A stretch of DNA of 64,000 bases from Fibrella aestuarina BUZ 2 (GTDB lineage Bacteria > Bacteroidota > Bacteroidia > Cytophagales > Spirosomataceae), in NCBI RefSeq assembly GCF_000331105.1, contig NC_020054.1:3656478-3720477 (forward strand), given 5' to 3'. Below the pieces are notes generated by a model, which was not told the origin of the DNA, searched no databases, and worked only from the letters and a program-made list of their open reading frames with translations. The stretch's first letter is position 1. Every line of letters begins with the position of its first letter. Made by a program: the position numbers and the translations under genes. Positions 53,184 through 61,427 of the stretch are shown here, in pieces.

Positions 53184-53531
53184 ATGAAACGAAACCTGTT
53201 TCTGAACAGCCTGCTCGCCCTGACCCTAAGCGGAACAGCCCTGCTGGCCAACGACGATAAAGACAAAGAGGTGAAGATTAAGACCTCGGCCGTCTGCGAA
53301 ATGTGCAAAGCCCGGATTGAACGTAATCTGGCATTTGAGAAAGGCGTGAAAGAAGCCACGCTCGACGTTGACTCAAAGGTGGTCACGGTCAAATACAACC
53401 CGGCCAAAACCGACGTGTCGAAGCTGAAAGCGACGATCAACAAAACAGGCTACGACGCCGACGAGCTGCCTGCTGACCCGAAAGGCTACGAAAAGCTGCC
53501 GTCCTGCTGCAAGAAAGGGGGGCATCAATAA
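53184..53531 (+). CDS. Exported heavy-metal-associated (HMA) protein
   Basis: A protein of 115 residues starting at the ATG at 53184 (MKRNLFLNSLLALTLSGTAL), giving a signal peptide; an upstream frame from 53136 adds 16 residues with no signal character. The HMA domain follows: KIKTSAVCEMCKARIERNLAF with the CxxC metal site, and KVVTVKYNPAKTDVSKLKATI. The C-terminus has a second cysteine pair, PSCCKKGGHQ. It would be a periplasmic copper chaperone. It is the last gene of the copper cluster and ends at a perfect 39-bp hairpin. Confidence 0.88.
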   Translation: MKRNLFLNSLLALTLSGTALLANDDKDKEVKIKTSAVCEMCKARIERNLAFEKGVKEATLDVDSKVVTVKYNPAKTDVSKLKATINKTGYDADELPADPKGYEKLPSCCKKGGHQ

Positions 53532-53533
53532 GC

Positions 53534-53634
53534 AAAGAGTGAACGATTAAAAGAGCGAAAGAGTGAATTGGCTGACGCATTTCATTATTGCATCTGCCAA
53601 TTCACTCTTTCGCTCTTTTAATCGTTCACTCTTT
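53534..53634. terminator. 39-bp perfect hairpin, copper cluster / M23 peptidase
   Basis: The arms 53534-53572 and 53596-53634 are perfectly complementary, starting three bases after the HMA stop and ending before the M23 stop (53638). The apex contains TTGGCTGACGCAT...TGCATCTGCCAA. The arms hold internal near-repeats (AAGAGTGAA, AAGAGCGAA). Presumed bidirectional terminator. Confidence 0.85.
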
Positions 53635-53637
53635 ACT

Positions 53638-54699
53638 CTAGTTCACTCGGAGCTTCTGGCCGGGGCGCAGGCGGCTGTGCGATGAAATGCGGTTCTTCTC
53701 AGCTAAGCGGCTGATCGATAGGCCGTAACGGCCGGCAATCGAGGAGAGGGTTTCGCCCGAGCGGACTTTGTGTAGTACCGTCCGTTTGAATTTTGGCTTA
53801 AACGACAGATCCGTCGAGCGGCTGCCACCCCGGAGGTGATCCCAAACGGCGGGCGTCAGGATGAAGTGGTCGGAATTGATGGTATTGGCAGGGAAGGAGT
53901 AGATGTTGAGTGGCCCGAAGGGGTTGCCTTCGTAGCGCGTCTCGAAGTGCAGGTGAGCGCCGTAGCTGCGGCCCGTGTTGCCACCCAGCCCCAGCTGATC
54001 CCCCGCTTTCACCAACTGCCCCGATTCAACGGTCTGTTTCGACATATGGCCGTAGAGGGTTTCGAGGCCGTTATAATGCCGAACCAGTACATAGCGGCCG
54101 TAGCCGTTACCGTCCCAGCCGACCACGCGCACAATGCCATCGAAGGCGGCATAGACCGGATCGCCGGTTTCCAGATCCAGATCGACGCCGGTATGCCAGC
54201 GGCCCCAGCGGTAGCCAAAGTTGGACGTCAGCTTGCCCTCATCGAGCGGGGCCGACCAATAGTGGTTGGCTTTGGGGTCGTACAGTTTCAGATCAACCAC
54301 CTGATCAAATTCGCGGGGGTCGATGTTATACGGGTCAATGGTGCGCGAATCCCAAACGGCGTAATAATCGGCAATTTTGACCCACTCATCGCCTACCTGT
54401 ACCGAGTCGATGACTTCCACCACATCGGTTTCGCCCTGATCGATACTGCTCGTGTCTTCGCTGACGACCGGGTTAAGTTCTTTTTTGGGTTCAAACTGAG
54501 AGTTGAACCGCAGCTGATTCGTTTCCTGCTCGAAAATGTCCTCGGCTTTTTGCTGGTAGGTAGAGGGAGCCTTACTGCCCTGCTTGGGAGTAAAGCGCGT
54601 GTCGTTCTTGAATTTGCCCCGTTCCTGCGCCTGTACCGATAAGCTCGACAGACAGAGGCAACTCGCGGCGATAAGCCATGTTCCTACAGTTTTATGCAT
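53638..54699 (-). CDS. M23 peptidase with LysM domain
   Basis: A periplasmic or surface peptidoglycan-directed protein of 353 residues starting at the ATG at 54699 (MHKTVGTWLIAASCLCLSSLS), with a signal peptide. The M23 (lysostaphin/NlpD-like) fold has GWGRWHTGVDLDLETGDPVYA, with His and Asp of the zinc site, and YGAHLHFETRYEG near the C-terminal half, where the HxH motif appears as HLH. The LysM domain is VRSGETLSSIAGRYGLSISR at about 305-330. The zinc ligands look intact, so an active endopeptidase is plausible. It lies downstream of trxB on the same strand, with a hairpin between them. Confidence 0.92.
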   Translation of the reverse strand: MHKTVGTWLIAASCLCLSSLSVQAQERGKFKNDTRFTPKQGSKAPSTYQQKAEDIFEQETNQLRFNSQFEPKKELNPVVSEDTSSIDQGETDVVEVIDSVQVGDEWVKIADYYAVWDSRTIDPYNIDPREFDQVVDLKLYDPKANHYWSAPLDEGKLTSNFGYRWGRWHTGVDLDLETGDPVYAAFDGIVRVVGWDGNGYGRYVLVRHYNGLETLYGHMSKQTVESGQLVKAGDQLGLGGNTGRSYGAHLHFETRYEGNPFGPLNIYSFPANTINSDHFILTPAVWDHLRGGSRSTDLSFKPKFKRTVLHKVRSGETLSSIAGRYGLSISRLAEKNRISSHSRLRPGQKLRVN

Positions 54700-54720
54700 T
54701 GAATGAAGTAGGCACACAAA

Positions 54721-54773
54721 AACCAACGCAGGCAGTAGAGCCGAAAGTCGTGACCGTACTGCCTGCGTTGGTT
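54721..54773 (-). terminator. 17-bp perfect hairpin between trxB and the M23 gene
   Basis: The arms 54721-54737 and 54757-54773 are perfectly complementary around a 19-nt loop. It lies 22 bp past the trxB stop on the minus strand and 22 bp before the M23 start codon. Confidence 0.75.
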
Positions 54774-54794
54774 GGTTGTATACGCATGTTATGA

Positions 54795-55805
54795 TTAGCT
54801 TACTACTGGTTCGCCAACCCCGACCTCTTCAATGGAGGGCGTCGTTGGGACGGATTGCATCTCCAGCGTGACAAGATACCGCTCGGCATCGAGGGCCGCC
54901 ATACAACCCGTACCCGCCGCCGTGATCGCCTGCCGATAAACGTTGTCCTGCGCATCGCCGCAGGCAAACACGCCAGGTACGTTGGTCCGGGTGCTGCCTT
55001 TCTCGGTCAGGATGTAGCCGTGATCGTCGAGGTCGAGGTAATCGCGGAAAAGGTCGGTATTGGGTTTATGGCCGATTGCCACGAAGAAACCGGTTACGTC
55101 GAGAACGCGCTCTTCGCCGGTTTTCGTATTTTTAATCAGGGCACCCGTTACGGCTTCGTCACCAAGGATTTCGATCGTTTCACTGTGCCACAGAATTTCA
55201 ATGTTTTCTTTCGCGATCACGCGCTGTTGCATGAAACGCGACGCCCGCATTTCGCCCCGGCGCACGATCATGTATACCTTGCGGCAGATGTTCGAGAGGT
55301 AGCTGGCTTCTTCGGCGGCAGTGTCCCCTGCGCCTACGATGGCCACGTCCTGTTTGCGGAAGAAGAAGCCGTCACAAACGGCACAGGCCGATACGCCGTG
55401 GCCATTGAGCCGCATTTCGGACGGTAAACCCAGCCATTTGGCCGACGCTCCCGTCGAGATGATAACGCTGTCAGCGGTAAGCTCGGTCTCCTCGTCGACC
55501 CAGACCCGGTGCGGCCGGTCGGGGCCGGGGTTTGGCTCAAATTGTACTTTGGTGACGAGGCCGTAGCGCACGTCGGTACCAAAGCGGCGTGCCTGTTGCT
55601 CCAAATCCTGCATCATTTGTGGTCCCTGTACGCCTTCCGGGTAGCCAGGGAAGTTCTCCACGTCGTTGGTGATGGTCAGCTGACCACCCGGCTGCCCGCC
55701 CTGATACAAAACAGGTTTCAGGTTAGCCCGCGACGCGTAGATGGCGGCGGTGTAACCCGCTGGGCCGGAACCAATAATGAGGCAATGGATATGTTCAGGT
55801 GTCAT
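54795..55805 (-). CDS. trxB: Thioredoxin-disulfide reductase
   Basis: A flavoprotein of 336 residues that reduces thioredoxin with NADPH. I start at the ATG at 55805 (MTPEHIHCLIIGSGPAGYTA), leaving out 20 upstream residues without homology. FAD-binding is GSGPAGYTAA (12-21), the redox pair is C141/C144 in SACAVCDGFFF, the NADPH loop is VGAGDTAAEEASYL, and the FAD-binding C-terminal motif is VPGVFACGDAQDN. The enzyme works with TrxA encoded at 15638-15970. It is monocistronic. Confidence 0.96.
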   Translation of the reverse strand: MTPEHIHCLIIGSGPAGYTAAIYASRANLKPVLYQGGQPGGQLTITNDVENFPGYPEGVQGPQMMQDLEQQARRFGTDVRYGLVTKVQFEPNPGPDRPHRVWVDEETELTADSVIISTGASAKWLGLPSEMRLNGHGVSACAVCDGFFFRKQDVAIVGAGDTAAEEASYLSNICRKVYMIVRRGEMRASRFMQQRVIAKENIEILWHSETIEILGDEAVTGALIKNTKTGEERVLDVTGFFVAIGHKPNTDLFRDYLDLDDHGYILTEKGSTRTNVPGVFACGDAQDNVYRQAITAAGTGCMAALDAERYLVTLEMQSVPTTPSIEEVGVGEPVVS

Positions 55806-55957
55806 AATTGCGAAAAATTGTTGTTCTCGGATGGCGTTAAAGGCCAGCCGTTTGATAAACAACAAGCGCGAAGATCAAAAAATTTCGCCTCGAAATCAAG
55901 GTAACGGTTAAGTAATCGCCAGTTAGTTGTAGTTAACTTGTTGATAGTCAGCGGAAA

Positions 55958-57910
55958 TTACAAAACGCGCCACTCAATCCGGCGATTTCGTTGCCGGGCT
56001 TCGTCCGATGTGCCAGCTACGGCGGGGCGCGTTTTACCATAGCCCACCGATTTCATGCGGGCGGGGTCGATTCCCATTTGCGCCAAGTAGCCCACAACGG
56101 CCGCCGCCCGCCGCCGCGACAGTTCGAGGTTGGCTGCCGCTTCGCCCCGGTCATCGGTATGGCCAGCGATTTCGATCTTGGTGGTGGGGTTCACTTTCAG
56201 AAACTCGGCCAGCCGCTCCAGTTCGGTGCGCGATTTGGTCGACAGCTCGTAGCGGCCCGATTCAAAAAAGAGGTTGTTGAGCGTTTCCTTGCTAGTGTTG
56301 CTGATGGGCTCGAGCGTGGCATCCAGCGCCATCCCTTTCCCCATGCCGGTCTCGGTGGTGAGTTTGTCGGTATAGTTAAACGCCAGGCTTTTGAACAGGT
56401 AACCCGGCGCACTCACGTACAGCGCGTATTCGCCACCGGCGGGCAGCACGGCCACGTACTGCCCCGTTTGCTCGTCGGTTTTAACCCGCGATACTACCTG
56501 ATTGGTCCGCACGTCGATCAGGTCGATGCTGGCGTTGAGCGGCTTGCGGGAGCGGGCGTCGGTTACGAGCCCTTTGAGGTAATTGACGGGACGTACCTGT
56601 TCGCGCAGGGCGGTGGGCAGATCGAACGTATAAATGCGCGACCGCTGCGACACGCCATCTTTTTGCTCTTCGAAGGAGTAATACGCTTTGCTGCCGTTGG
56701 CTGATACAAACAGGGACGCCTGATCTTCGGATGAGTTGATCGGATAGCCGAGGTTCTGCGGTACACTCCAACCCGCGCGCAGGCTGTCGGGCCGAAAGCG
56801 GCTCAGGAACAGGTCGTAACCGCCCATACCGGGGTGCCCATCCGACGCAAAAAAGAGCGCCTGCCCGTTGGCATGCATGAACGGCGACGCTTCATCGAAA
56901 ACGGTGTTAACGGGCTGCCCCAAGTTGACGGGTTCGCCCCAATTGCCCTGCGCGTCGCGGTCGCTACGCCAGATGTCGCGTTTGCCAATACCGCCGGGCC
57001 GATCCGAGATAAAATAGAGCTGCCGCCCGTCGGCCGACAGGCTCGGTTGCGATTCGTAATAACGGGTATTGATGACAGGCCCCAGGTTTTGGGGGACACT
57101 CCAGGCATCGCCGGTCTTCTGGCTGCTGAACAGGTCACAGCTGCCGAAGCCCTGCCGGGTGCCGCTGCTCTGGCAGGCCGTGAACACAAGGAGTCGGCCA
57201 TCCGCCGACAGCGTGGCTGTACCTTCGTTGTCGGGCGTGGAGATGTTGGCCGATAGGGGCGTTGGGGCCTGCCAACCGCCCTCGCTTGCCTGATTGGCGG
57301 TCATCAGGTCTTCGTCACCTTCGGGTTTCAGCATCGTAAATACGATGGTCTGCTCGTCGGCCGTGAGTACCGGAAAATACTGCGACTGCCCCACGTTCAG
57401 CGATTCGGCCAGTGGTTTGGGCTGCACCGACACCGGATGGGCGAGGGCGTCCATCCCAAACCGGGCGGTGGCCAGCCCACGCTGAATTTGTTTGGCTTTT
57501 GAGGATTGGGGGGCAAAATTATGGCTGTAGGCTTCCAATACGGGGATGGCTTCGGCGTAGCGCCCCAGCCGCAGCAGGATAGACGCCGTCTGCTGGTAGG
57601 CCTGCCCGGCAACGGCCGGGTTGGGTTGCAGCGCGATGATCTGTTTGTAAGCACCCAGCGCCTGTTCGGGCTTGCGCGTGTATTCGTAGGCCATGCCCAA
57701 CTGCATGTGGGCGTCCAGGTACGTGGGCGATTCTTTAACGGCCTGCTGAAAAAAGGGAATGGCCTCGTTGGGTTTCCGTTCCCGAAACAGCGTCACGCCC
57801 TGCTGGTACAGGTCCTGAGCGCGCTTGGATTGGGCCGGAGAGGAATGAACAATGTATAATGTACAATACACAATGAAGAGAATTGACAACCAGTTTACGT
57901 GCTTACTCAT
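55958..57910 (-). CDS. TPR-PD40-OmpA envelope protein
   Basis: A protein of 650 residues. The start at 57910 gives MSKHVNWLSILFIVYCTLYI, a signal peptide encoded partly by a palindromic repeat. Tetratricopeptide repeats follow (about 30-130: QGVTLFRERKPNEAIPFFQQ, AYEYTRKPEQALGAYKQI). The middle carries WD40-like PD40 blades (YFPVLTADEQTIVFTML, ESQPSLSADGRQLYFISDRPGG). A carboxypeptidase-regulatory-type domain lies at about 445-510, and an OmpA peptidoglycan-binding domain closes the protein (IEIAGHTDDRGEAAANLELS). Proteins of this build are envelope proteins of Bacteroidota, some needed for gliding or type IX secretion; the exact role is unknown. A longer start at 57988 would overlap queE. 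Confidence 0.9.
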   Translation of the reverse strand: MSKHVNWLSILFIVYCTLYIVHSSPAQSKRAQDLYQQGVTLFRERKPNEAIPFFQQAVKESPTYLDAHMQLGMAYEYTRKPEQALGAYKQIIALQPNPAVAGQAYQQTASILLRLGRYAEAIPVLEAYSHNFAPQSSKAKQIQRGLATARFGMDALAHPVSVQPKPLAESLNVGQSQYFPVLTADEQTIVFTMLKPEGDEDLMTANQASEGGWQAPTPLSANISTPDNEGTATLSADGRLLVFTACQSSGTRQGFGSCDLFSSQKTGDAWSVPQNLGPVINTRYYESQPSLSADGRQLYFISDRPGGIGKRDIWRSDRDAQGNWGEPVNLGQPVNTVFDEASPFMHANGQALFFASDGHPGMGGYDLFLSRFRPDSLRAGWSVPQNLGYPINSSEDQASLFVSANGSKAYYSFEEQKDGVSQRSRIYTFDLPTALREQVRPVNYLKGLVTDARSRKPLNASIDLIDVRTNQVVSRVKTDEQTGQYVAVLPAGGEYALYVSAPGYLFKSLAFNYTDKLTTETGMGKGMALDATLEPISNTSKETLNNLFFESGRYELSTKSRTELERLAEFLKVNPTTKIEIAGHTDDRGEAAANLELSRRRAAAVVGYLAQMGIDPARMKSVGYGKTRPAVAGTSDEARQRNRRIEWRVL

Positions 57911-57940
57911 TGTACATCGTGCATTATGCATTGTCCATTC
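57843..57940. repeat. AT-rich palindromic element, copy c, spanning a gene start
   Basis: The left arm 57843-57876 and right arm 57907-57940 match at 28 of 34 positions, and all six differences are transitions. The left arm lies inside the coding region of the envelope-protein gene and encodes the signal-peptide core; the right arm covers its start codon and the short gap to queE. Confidence 0.75.
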
Positions 57941-57942
57941 TG

Positions 57943-58578
57943 CTACGGTATCGCCATGAATTTGTGCGTTTGTAACGAAATCTGCCACTGTGGATTTGCT
58001 TTTACATAGTCAACGATACGCGGAAGCATTTCGTCTGACCGCCCCCACTCGGGTTGCAGCAATAACCGACAATTGGGCCGCAGGTTTGGGACAAACGACT
58101 CGGCAAAGGCAAAATCGGAGGCGTTGTAAATGATGACTTTCAGCTCATCGGCGCGCGTAAATATGGCCGGGTTGGGCTGCTTGAATTTTTTGGGCGAAAA
58201 GCAAATCCAGTCCCAGGACCCCGTTACGGCTTGGCACACCCCCGAAGTTTCGATGTTGGTCTGAAAACCGGCTGCTTGCAGGGCACCCGTCAGGGCAGTG
58301 AGGTCGTGCATGAGCGGTTCGCCGCCGGTGATCACGGCCAATCGACCCGGGAAAGCCAGTGCCCCGGCCACGATCTGATCGATGGTTTGATGCGGGTGCG
58401 CGTTGACATCCCACGACTCTTTTACGTCGCACCAATGGCAGCCTACATCGCAGCCGCCGAGGCGAATAAAATAGGCTGCCCGGCCGGCAAAGGTTCCCTC
58501 ACCCTGAAGCGTGTAAAAGGCCTCCATGACGGGTAGGGTAGTGGTTGTTATCGTTTGTTGACTCTGTTCGGTAAGCAT
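57943..58578 (-). CDS. queE: 7-carboxy-7-deazaguanine synthase QueE
   Basis: A radical SAM enzyme of 211 residues in the queuosine/7-deazaguanine pathway. The [4Fe-4S]-binding cysteines C43, C47 and C50 are in GGCDVGCHWCD, the C-x3-C-x2-C pattern, preceded by QGEGTFAGRAAYFIRL. The GGEP motif (AVITGGEPLMHDL) supports SAM binding. I choose the ATG at 58578; a second plausible start is MEAFYTLQGEG. No other queuosine gene (queC, queD, queF) is near. Its promoter box abuts the ATG. Confidence 0.94.
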   Translation of the reverse strand: MLTEQSQQTITTTTLPVMEAFYTLQGEGTFAGRAAYFIRLGGCDVGCHWCDVKESWDVNAHPHQTIDQIVAGALAFPGRLAVITGGEPLMHDLTALTGALQAAGFQTNIETSGVCQAVTGSWDWICFSPKKFKQPNPAIFTRADELKVIIYNASDFAFAESFVPNLRPNCRLLLQPEWGRSDEMLPRIVDYVKANPQWQISLQTHKFMAIP

Positions 58579-58581
58579 GTA

Positions 58582-58589
58582 CAAAAATA
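58582..58589 (-). promoter_or_regulatory. -7 box TATTTTTG directly before the queE ATG
   Basis: On the minus strand an exact TAnnTTTG ends three bases before the ATG at 58578, implying a leaderless message if it is used. Confidence 0.4.
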
Positions 58590-58594
58590 GCGGT

Positions 58595-58663
58595 TGAAGG
58601 TTGATGTCTAACGGTTAAGGTTGGCTAACGCAAGCCTGCTCAACCGTTAGACATCAACCTTCA
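58595..58663 (-). terminator. 22-bp perfect hairpin after the 58679-60280 gene
   Basis: The arms 58595-58616 and 58642-58663 are perfectly complementary. The loop contains GGTTGGCTAACGC, a variant of the TGGCTGACGC apex seen in three other hairpins. The outer arm begins 6 bp upstream of the queE -7 box. Confidence 0.8.
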
Positions 58664-58678
58664 CCCCTTTAACAAACC

Positions 58679-60280
58679 CTATTTCCCCATCGTGGCGCGG
58701 CCAAGGAAGATTTCGTCGGCTTTCAGGTTAACAGTTGTGTAAAACTGATAGCCGTTCTGAATGTAGCGCACCATCAGGCTGGTACGCTGATCGGGTTTGG
58801 CAAACGGCATGGTGGCCGCCACCAGAATCTGATCACCGTTGATGACCGCCCGGGCAAACGGCAGGCCGCGCGTTTTTAACTGGTTGGCGTTGTACTGATA
58901 CCAGGTTTTTCCCCCGTCGAACGAGCACTCTGTCTGCTGGTTCAGGTACGTTTCGCGGCCATTGAACAGGTCGCCGTGGTGTTTGAAGAGCCGCCAGAGG
59001 CCGTGGATGTAGTGCTCGTAGCAGGCGTAGTTCCGGTCACTACCCAGCCCCTGCAGATTCGGGTCGGCGGGGGTGGGCTGGTCGGGTTTTAGCTCGTTGT
59101 AATCATCCCAGAGGATAGCCCCGTAGGCACCCGTGAACCAAAAGAATACGCCCATGCCCTCGGCCACGGCGGGCGGCGCCGGGTTTGAGGCGCGTTCGCT
59201 GCGGTTGAAGGGCCCCTGCGTGTTGAAGAGCCAATGCCAGGCGATGCGTTTCTTGTTGGACAACCGGATGTTGTACTCCTGCTCGGAGAGAAGCCCCGCC
59301 AGCCAATGCCGGTCGTAATCGCCCCGGTGTGAGGCCGTGTAATCATAGTCGGGGAAAACGTGGTACGTCCCCGGCATGTTGAAATCGATGTAATCGCTGT
59401 AGCTTTTGCCAACAATGGCGTCGGGCATGCCGCGTTGGCGCGAAGTAGCCGTGTGCTGGGCCGGCATGGAGAAAAGCCACTCGCCCCCCGATTCGTAATC
59501 GGCGGCGCGGGAGTAGCCAAAGCCATTGTGCGCCACGGGCGTCAGGCTACCAATCTCGGTGCGGGGGTCGGCCACGTCCTTGATGGCCTTCATCAGGTAC
59601 GTGTACATATTGGCCTGTTCCTGTCGGTTGGGTACGTCGACGCCGTCGTTTTCAAAATCGAGAAACAGCTTGCTGACCCCAATCTTCGGTCCGCTCGCCG
59701 GGCAGTCGCCGTAGAGAATGCAGTTGTTGCCCAGCGCTTTGGCAAACGCGTAGATGTTTTGTTGCGAGTTGGGGTCGTTGGCGGGTGGCCGGAAATACGT
59801 CTGCCCGGCGAGGTTGCCGTTCAGCGCCCATTGAACGTTGTGGGGCGGGCCCTGCAACGCCGCCCGCGTCACGGTGAATGCCCGGCGATCAAACGACAGC
59901 CGACTTTTCCAGCCGGGGGGCGTTTTGCTGTCAGCAATTTCGGTTCCCCAGAACATCCGCGCCTGACTAACCGAAGAGAAGCCCCGCTTGAAGATCTTTT
60001 CCCAGTTTTCGTTGCCGTAAAGGTTACGCCCGGCGGCGTCGAAAGTGAGGGTTTTGGTTTTGGGCAGCACAAAATCACCGACCACGTCGGCATTCCAGTA
60101 CCCTTTGCGCGTAGTGGGCGTAAACGAACTGCGTGGCGTGGGCGTCAGACTCGTTTGCGGCGGTAACGTACCTGTGACGTCGGCCCCTTTCGTATGGACT
60201 AGCTGATCAGACGTTTTAAGCAATACACCTCCTGATAGTGCCGCCAGGGCCAGCAAAACAATACGCATAGGTTTGGGCAT
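58679..60280 (-). CDS. Exported protein related to 42404-44035, no sorting domain
   Basis: A protein of 533 residues with an N-terminal hydrophobic segment (MRIVLLALAALSGGVLL), probably a signal peptide or anchor. The likely start is the ATG at 60280, with a second ATG at 60268. Central segments such as VSKLFLDFENDGVDV, YNIRLSNKKRIAWHW and FFWFTGAYGAILWDD parallel VLMVDIERQIDTDVG and FLAGAKGLWLWDEQG of the other protein, and both end with a similar beta-rich section. It is not clearly any numbered glycoside hydrolase family, although a barrel-type hydrolase is plausible. Here no Por sorting domain is present. Confidence 0.7.
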   Translation of the reverse strand: MPKPMRIVLLALAALSGGVLLKTSDQLVHTKGADVTGTLPPQTSLTPTPRSSFTPTTRKGYWNADVVGDFVLPKTKTLTFDAAGRNLYGNENWEKIFKRGFSSVSQARMFWGTEIADSKTPPGWKSRLSFDRRAFTVTRAALQGPPHNVQWALNGNLAGQTYFRPPANDPNSQQNIYAFAKALGNNCILYGDCPASGPKIGVSKLFLDFENDGVDVPNRQEQANMYTYLMKAIKDVADPRTEIGSLTPVAHNGFGYSRAADYESGGEWLFSMPAQHTATSRQRGMPDAIVGKSYSDYIDFNMPGTYHVFPDYDYTASHRGDYDRHWLAGLLSEQEYNIRLSNKKRIAWHWLFNTQGPFNRSERASNPAPPAVAEGMGVFFWFTGAYGAILWDDYNELKPDQPTPADPNLQGLGSDRNYACYEHYIHGLWRLFKHHGDLFNGRETYLNQQTECSFDGGKTWYQYNANQLKTRGLPFARAVINGDQILVAATMPFAKPDQRTSLMVRYIQNGYQFYTTVNLKADEIFLGRATMGK

Positions 60281-60286
60281 AAATGG

Positions 60287-60373
60287 GTTTGAGGTTTAGC
60301 GGTTGTCGTTTAATGTCCTGACTGTGATAGTCACTGGCCGCGAACACCAAACGACAACCGTTAAACCTCAAAC
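60287..60373 (-). terminator. 25-bp hairpin between two minus-strand genes
   Basis: The arms 60287-60311 and 60349-60373 pair with one G:T-type mismatch and a long, partly structured loop. The right arm ends 10 bp past the aguB stop codon, so it ends the aguB transcript. Confidence 0.75.
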
Positions 60374-60382
60374 TAGAAATAG

Positions 60383-61252
60383 TTAGTCAATATACCGGCT
60401 CGTGATGGGCTGGTAGGAGTCGATGCGGCGGTCGCGGAAATAAGGCCAGGTGGTGCGGTAGCGATCGGTCTGGGCGAGGTCGATCTCCTCGACGTGCACT
60501 ACTTCCTGATCGTGTGGCGCCAGATACAGCAACGACCCGAAGGGATTCGCTACAAACGAGCCCCCCCAGAACTGCTGATCGGCTTCGCGCCCAACTCGAT
60601 TCACCGACACCACGTGTAAGCCGTTGGCAATGGCGTGGCTCCGCTGAATGGTCTGCCAGGCGTTGTATTGCTCTTCGTTCTGCCTTGGGTCCGGTTCATT
60701 GGTGTCCCAGCCGATGGCCGTAGGGTACACCAGCAGTTCGGCACCCATCAGGGCCGTGATGCGGGCAGCCTCAGGATACCACTGATCCCAACAGATGAGC
60801 ACGCCGATTTTGGCAAATTTGGTCTCGAATACTTTGTAGCCGAGGTCGCCGGGTGTAAAGTAGAATTTCTCGTAGTAGCCGGGGTCGTCGGGGATATGCA
60901 TCTTCCGGTACTTGCCCAGGTACGTGCCGTCAGCGTCGAGCACGGCGGTGGTGTTGTGGTAGAGACCCTGCGCCCGCTTCTCGAACAGGGAAGCCACGAT
61001 GACCACGCCCAACTCCCCGGCGAGGCGGCCCATGCGGTCGGTGGTGGGGCCGGGGATGGCCTCGGCCAGACTAAAATTATGGTGGTCTTCTACGTCGCAG
61101 AAGTACAGCGACGTAAACAGTTCCTGCAAACAAACGATCTGGGCACCCTGCTGCGCGGCTTCCCGGATGCGGGTTTCGGCCTGCTGAATGTTGGTTTCGA
61201 CATCGGCCACACAGGCCATTTGTACCAGACCGATCTTAACTTTTTTCGCCAT
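60383..61252 (-). CDS. aguB: N-carbamoylputrescine amidase
   Basis: A nitrilase-superfamily enzyme of 289 residues that converts N-carbamoylputrescine to putrescine, CO2 and ammonia. The catalytic triad is visible: E44 in CLQELFTSLYF, K117 in YLGKYRKMHIPDD and C154 in VLICWDQWYPEAARI. The YFCDVEDHHNF segment is typical of AguB. With agmatine deiminase (not in the window) and NspC (48250-49485) it makes putrescine and then spermidine. A near -7 box (TTAATTTTTG, about 61264-61273) precedes it. Confidence 0.95.
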   Translation of the reverse strand: MAKKVKIGLVQMACVADVETNIQQAETRIREAAQQGAQIVCLQELFTSLYFCDVEDHHNFSLAEAIPGPTTDRMGRLAGELGVVIVASLFEKRAQGLYHNTTAVLDADGTYLGKYRKMHIPDDPGYYEKFYFTPGDLGYKVFETKFAKIGVLICWDQWYPEAARITALMGAELLVYPTAIGWDTNEPDPRQNEEQYNAWQTIQRSHAIANGLHVVSVNRVGREADQQFWGGSFVANPFGSLLYLAPHDQEVVHVEEIDLAQTDRYRTTWPYFRDRRIDSYQPITSRYID

Positions 61253-61265
61253 ATGCTATCAAAAA

Positions 61266-61391
61266 TTAACCACAGCGACACCGTGATTACAGGGCGTTTG
61301 GTGGTGAAAAGAAGCACAGAAACGATCGTGAATCAACTCTGTGGCTCTAAGCGACGCAAACGCGCTGTCGTCTCCGTGTCTCTGTGGTTAA
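61266..61391. repeat. Imperfect inverted repeat (TTAACCACAG... type)
   Basis: TTAACCACAGCGACAC (from 61266) pairs with GTGTCTCTGTGGTTAA (to 61391) with one mismatch, and inner parts such as ACAGGGCGTTT and AAACGCGCTGT also match. It lies just upstream of aguB and downstream of the amylase gene. It resembles dispersed intergenic repeats seen in many bacteria, but I cannot check this. Confidence 0.5.
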
Positions 61392-61427
61392 ACTTCGTTT
61401 GAATCAATAACTCTTTTTCGGGGCAAA

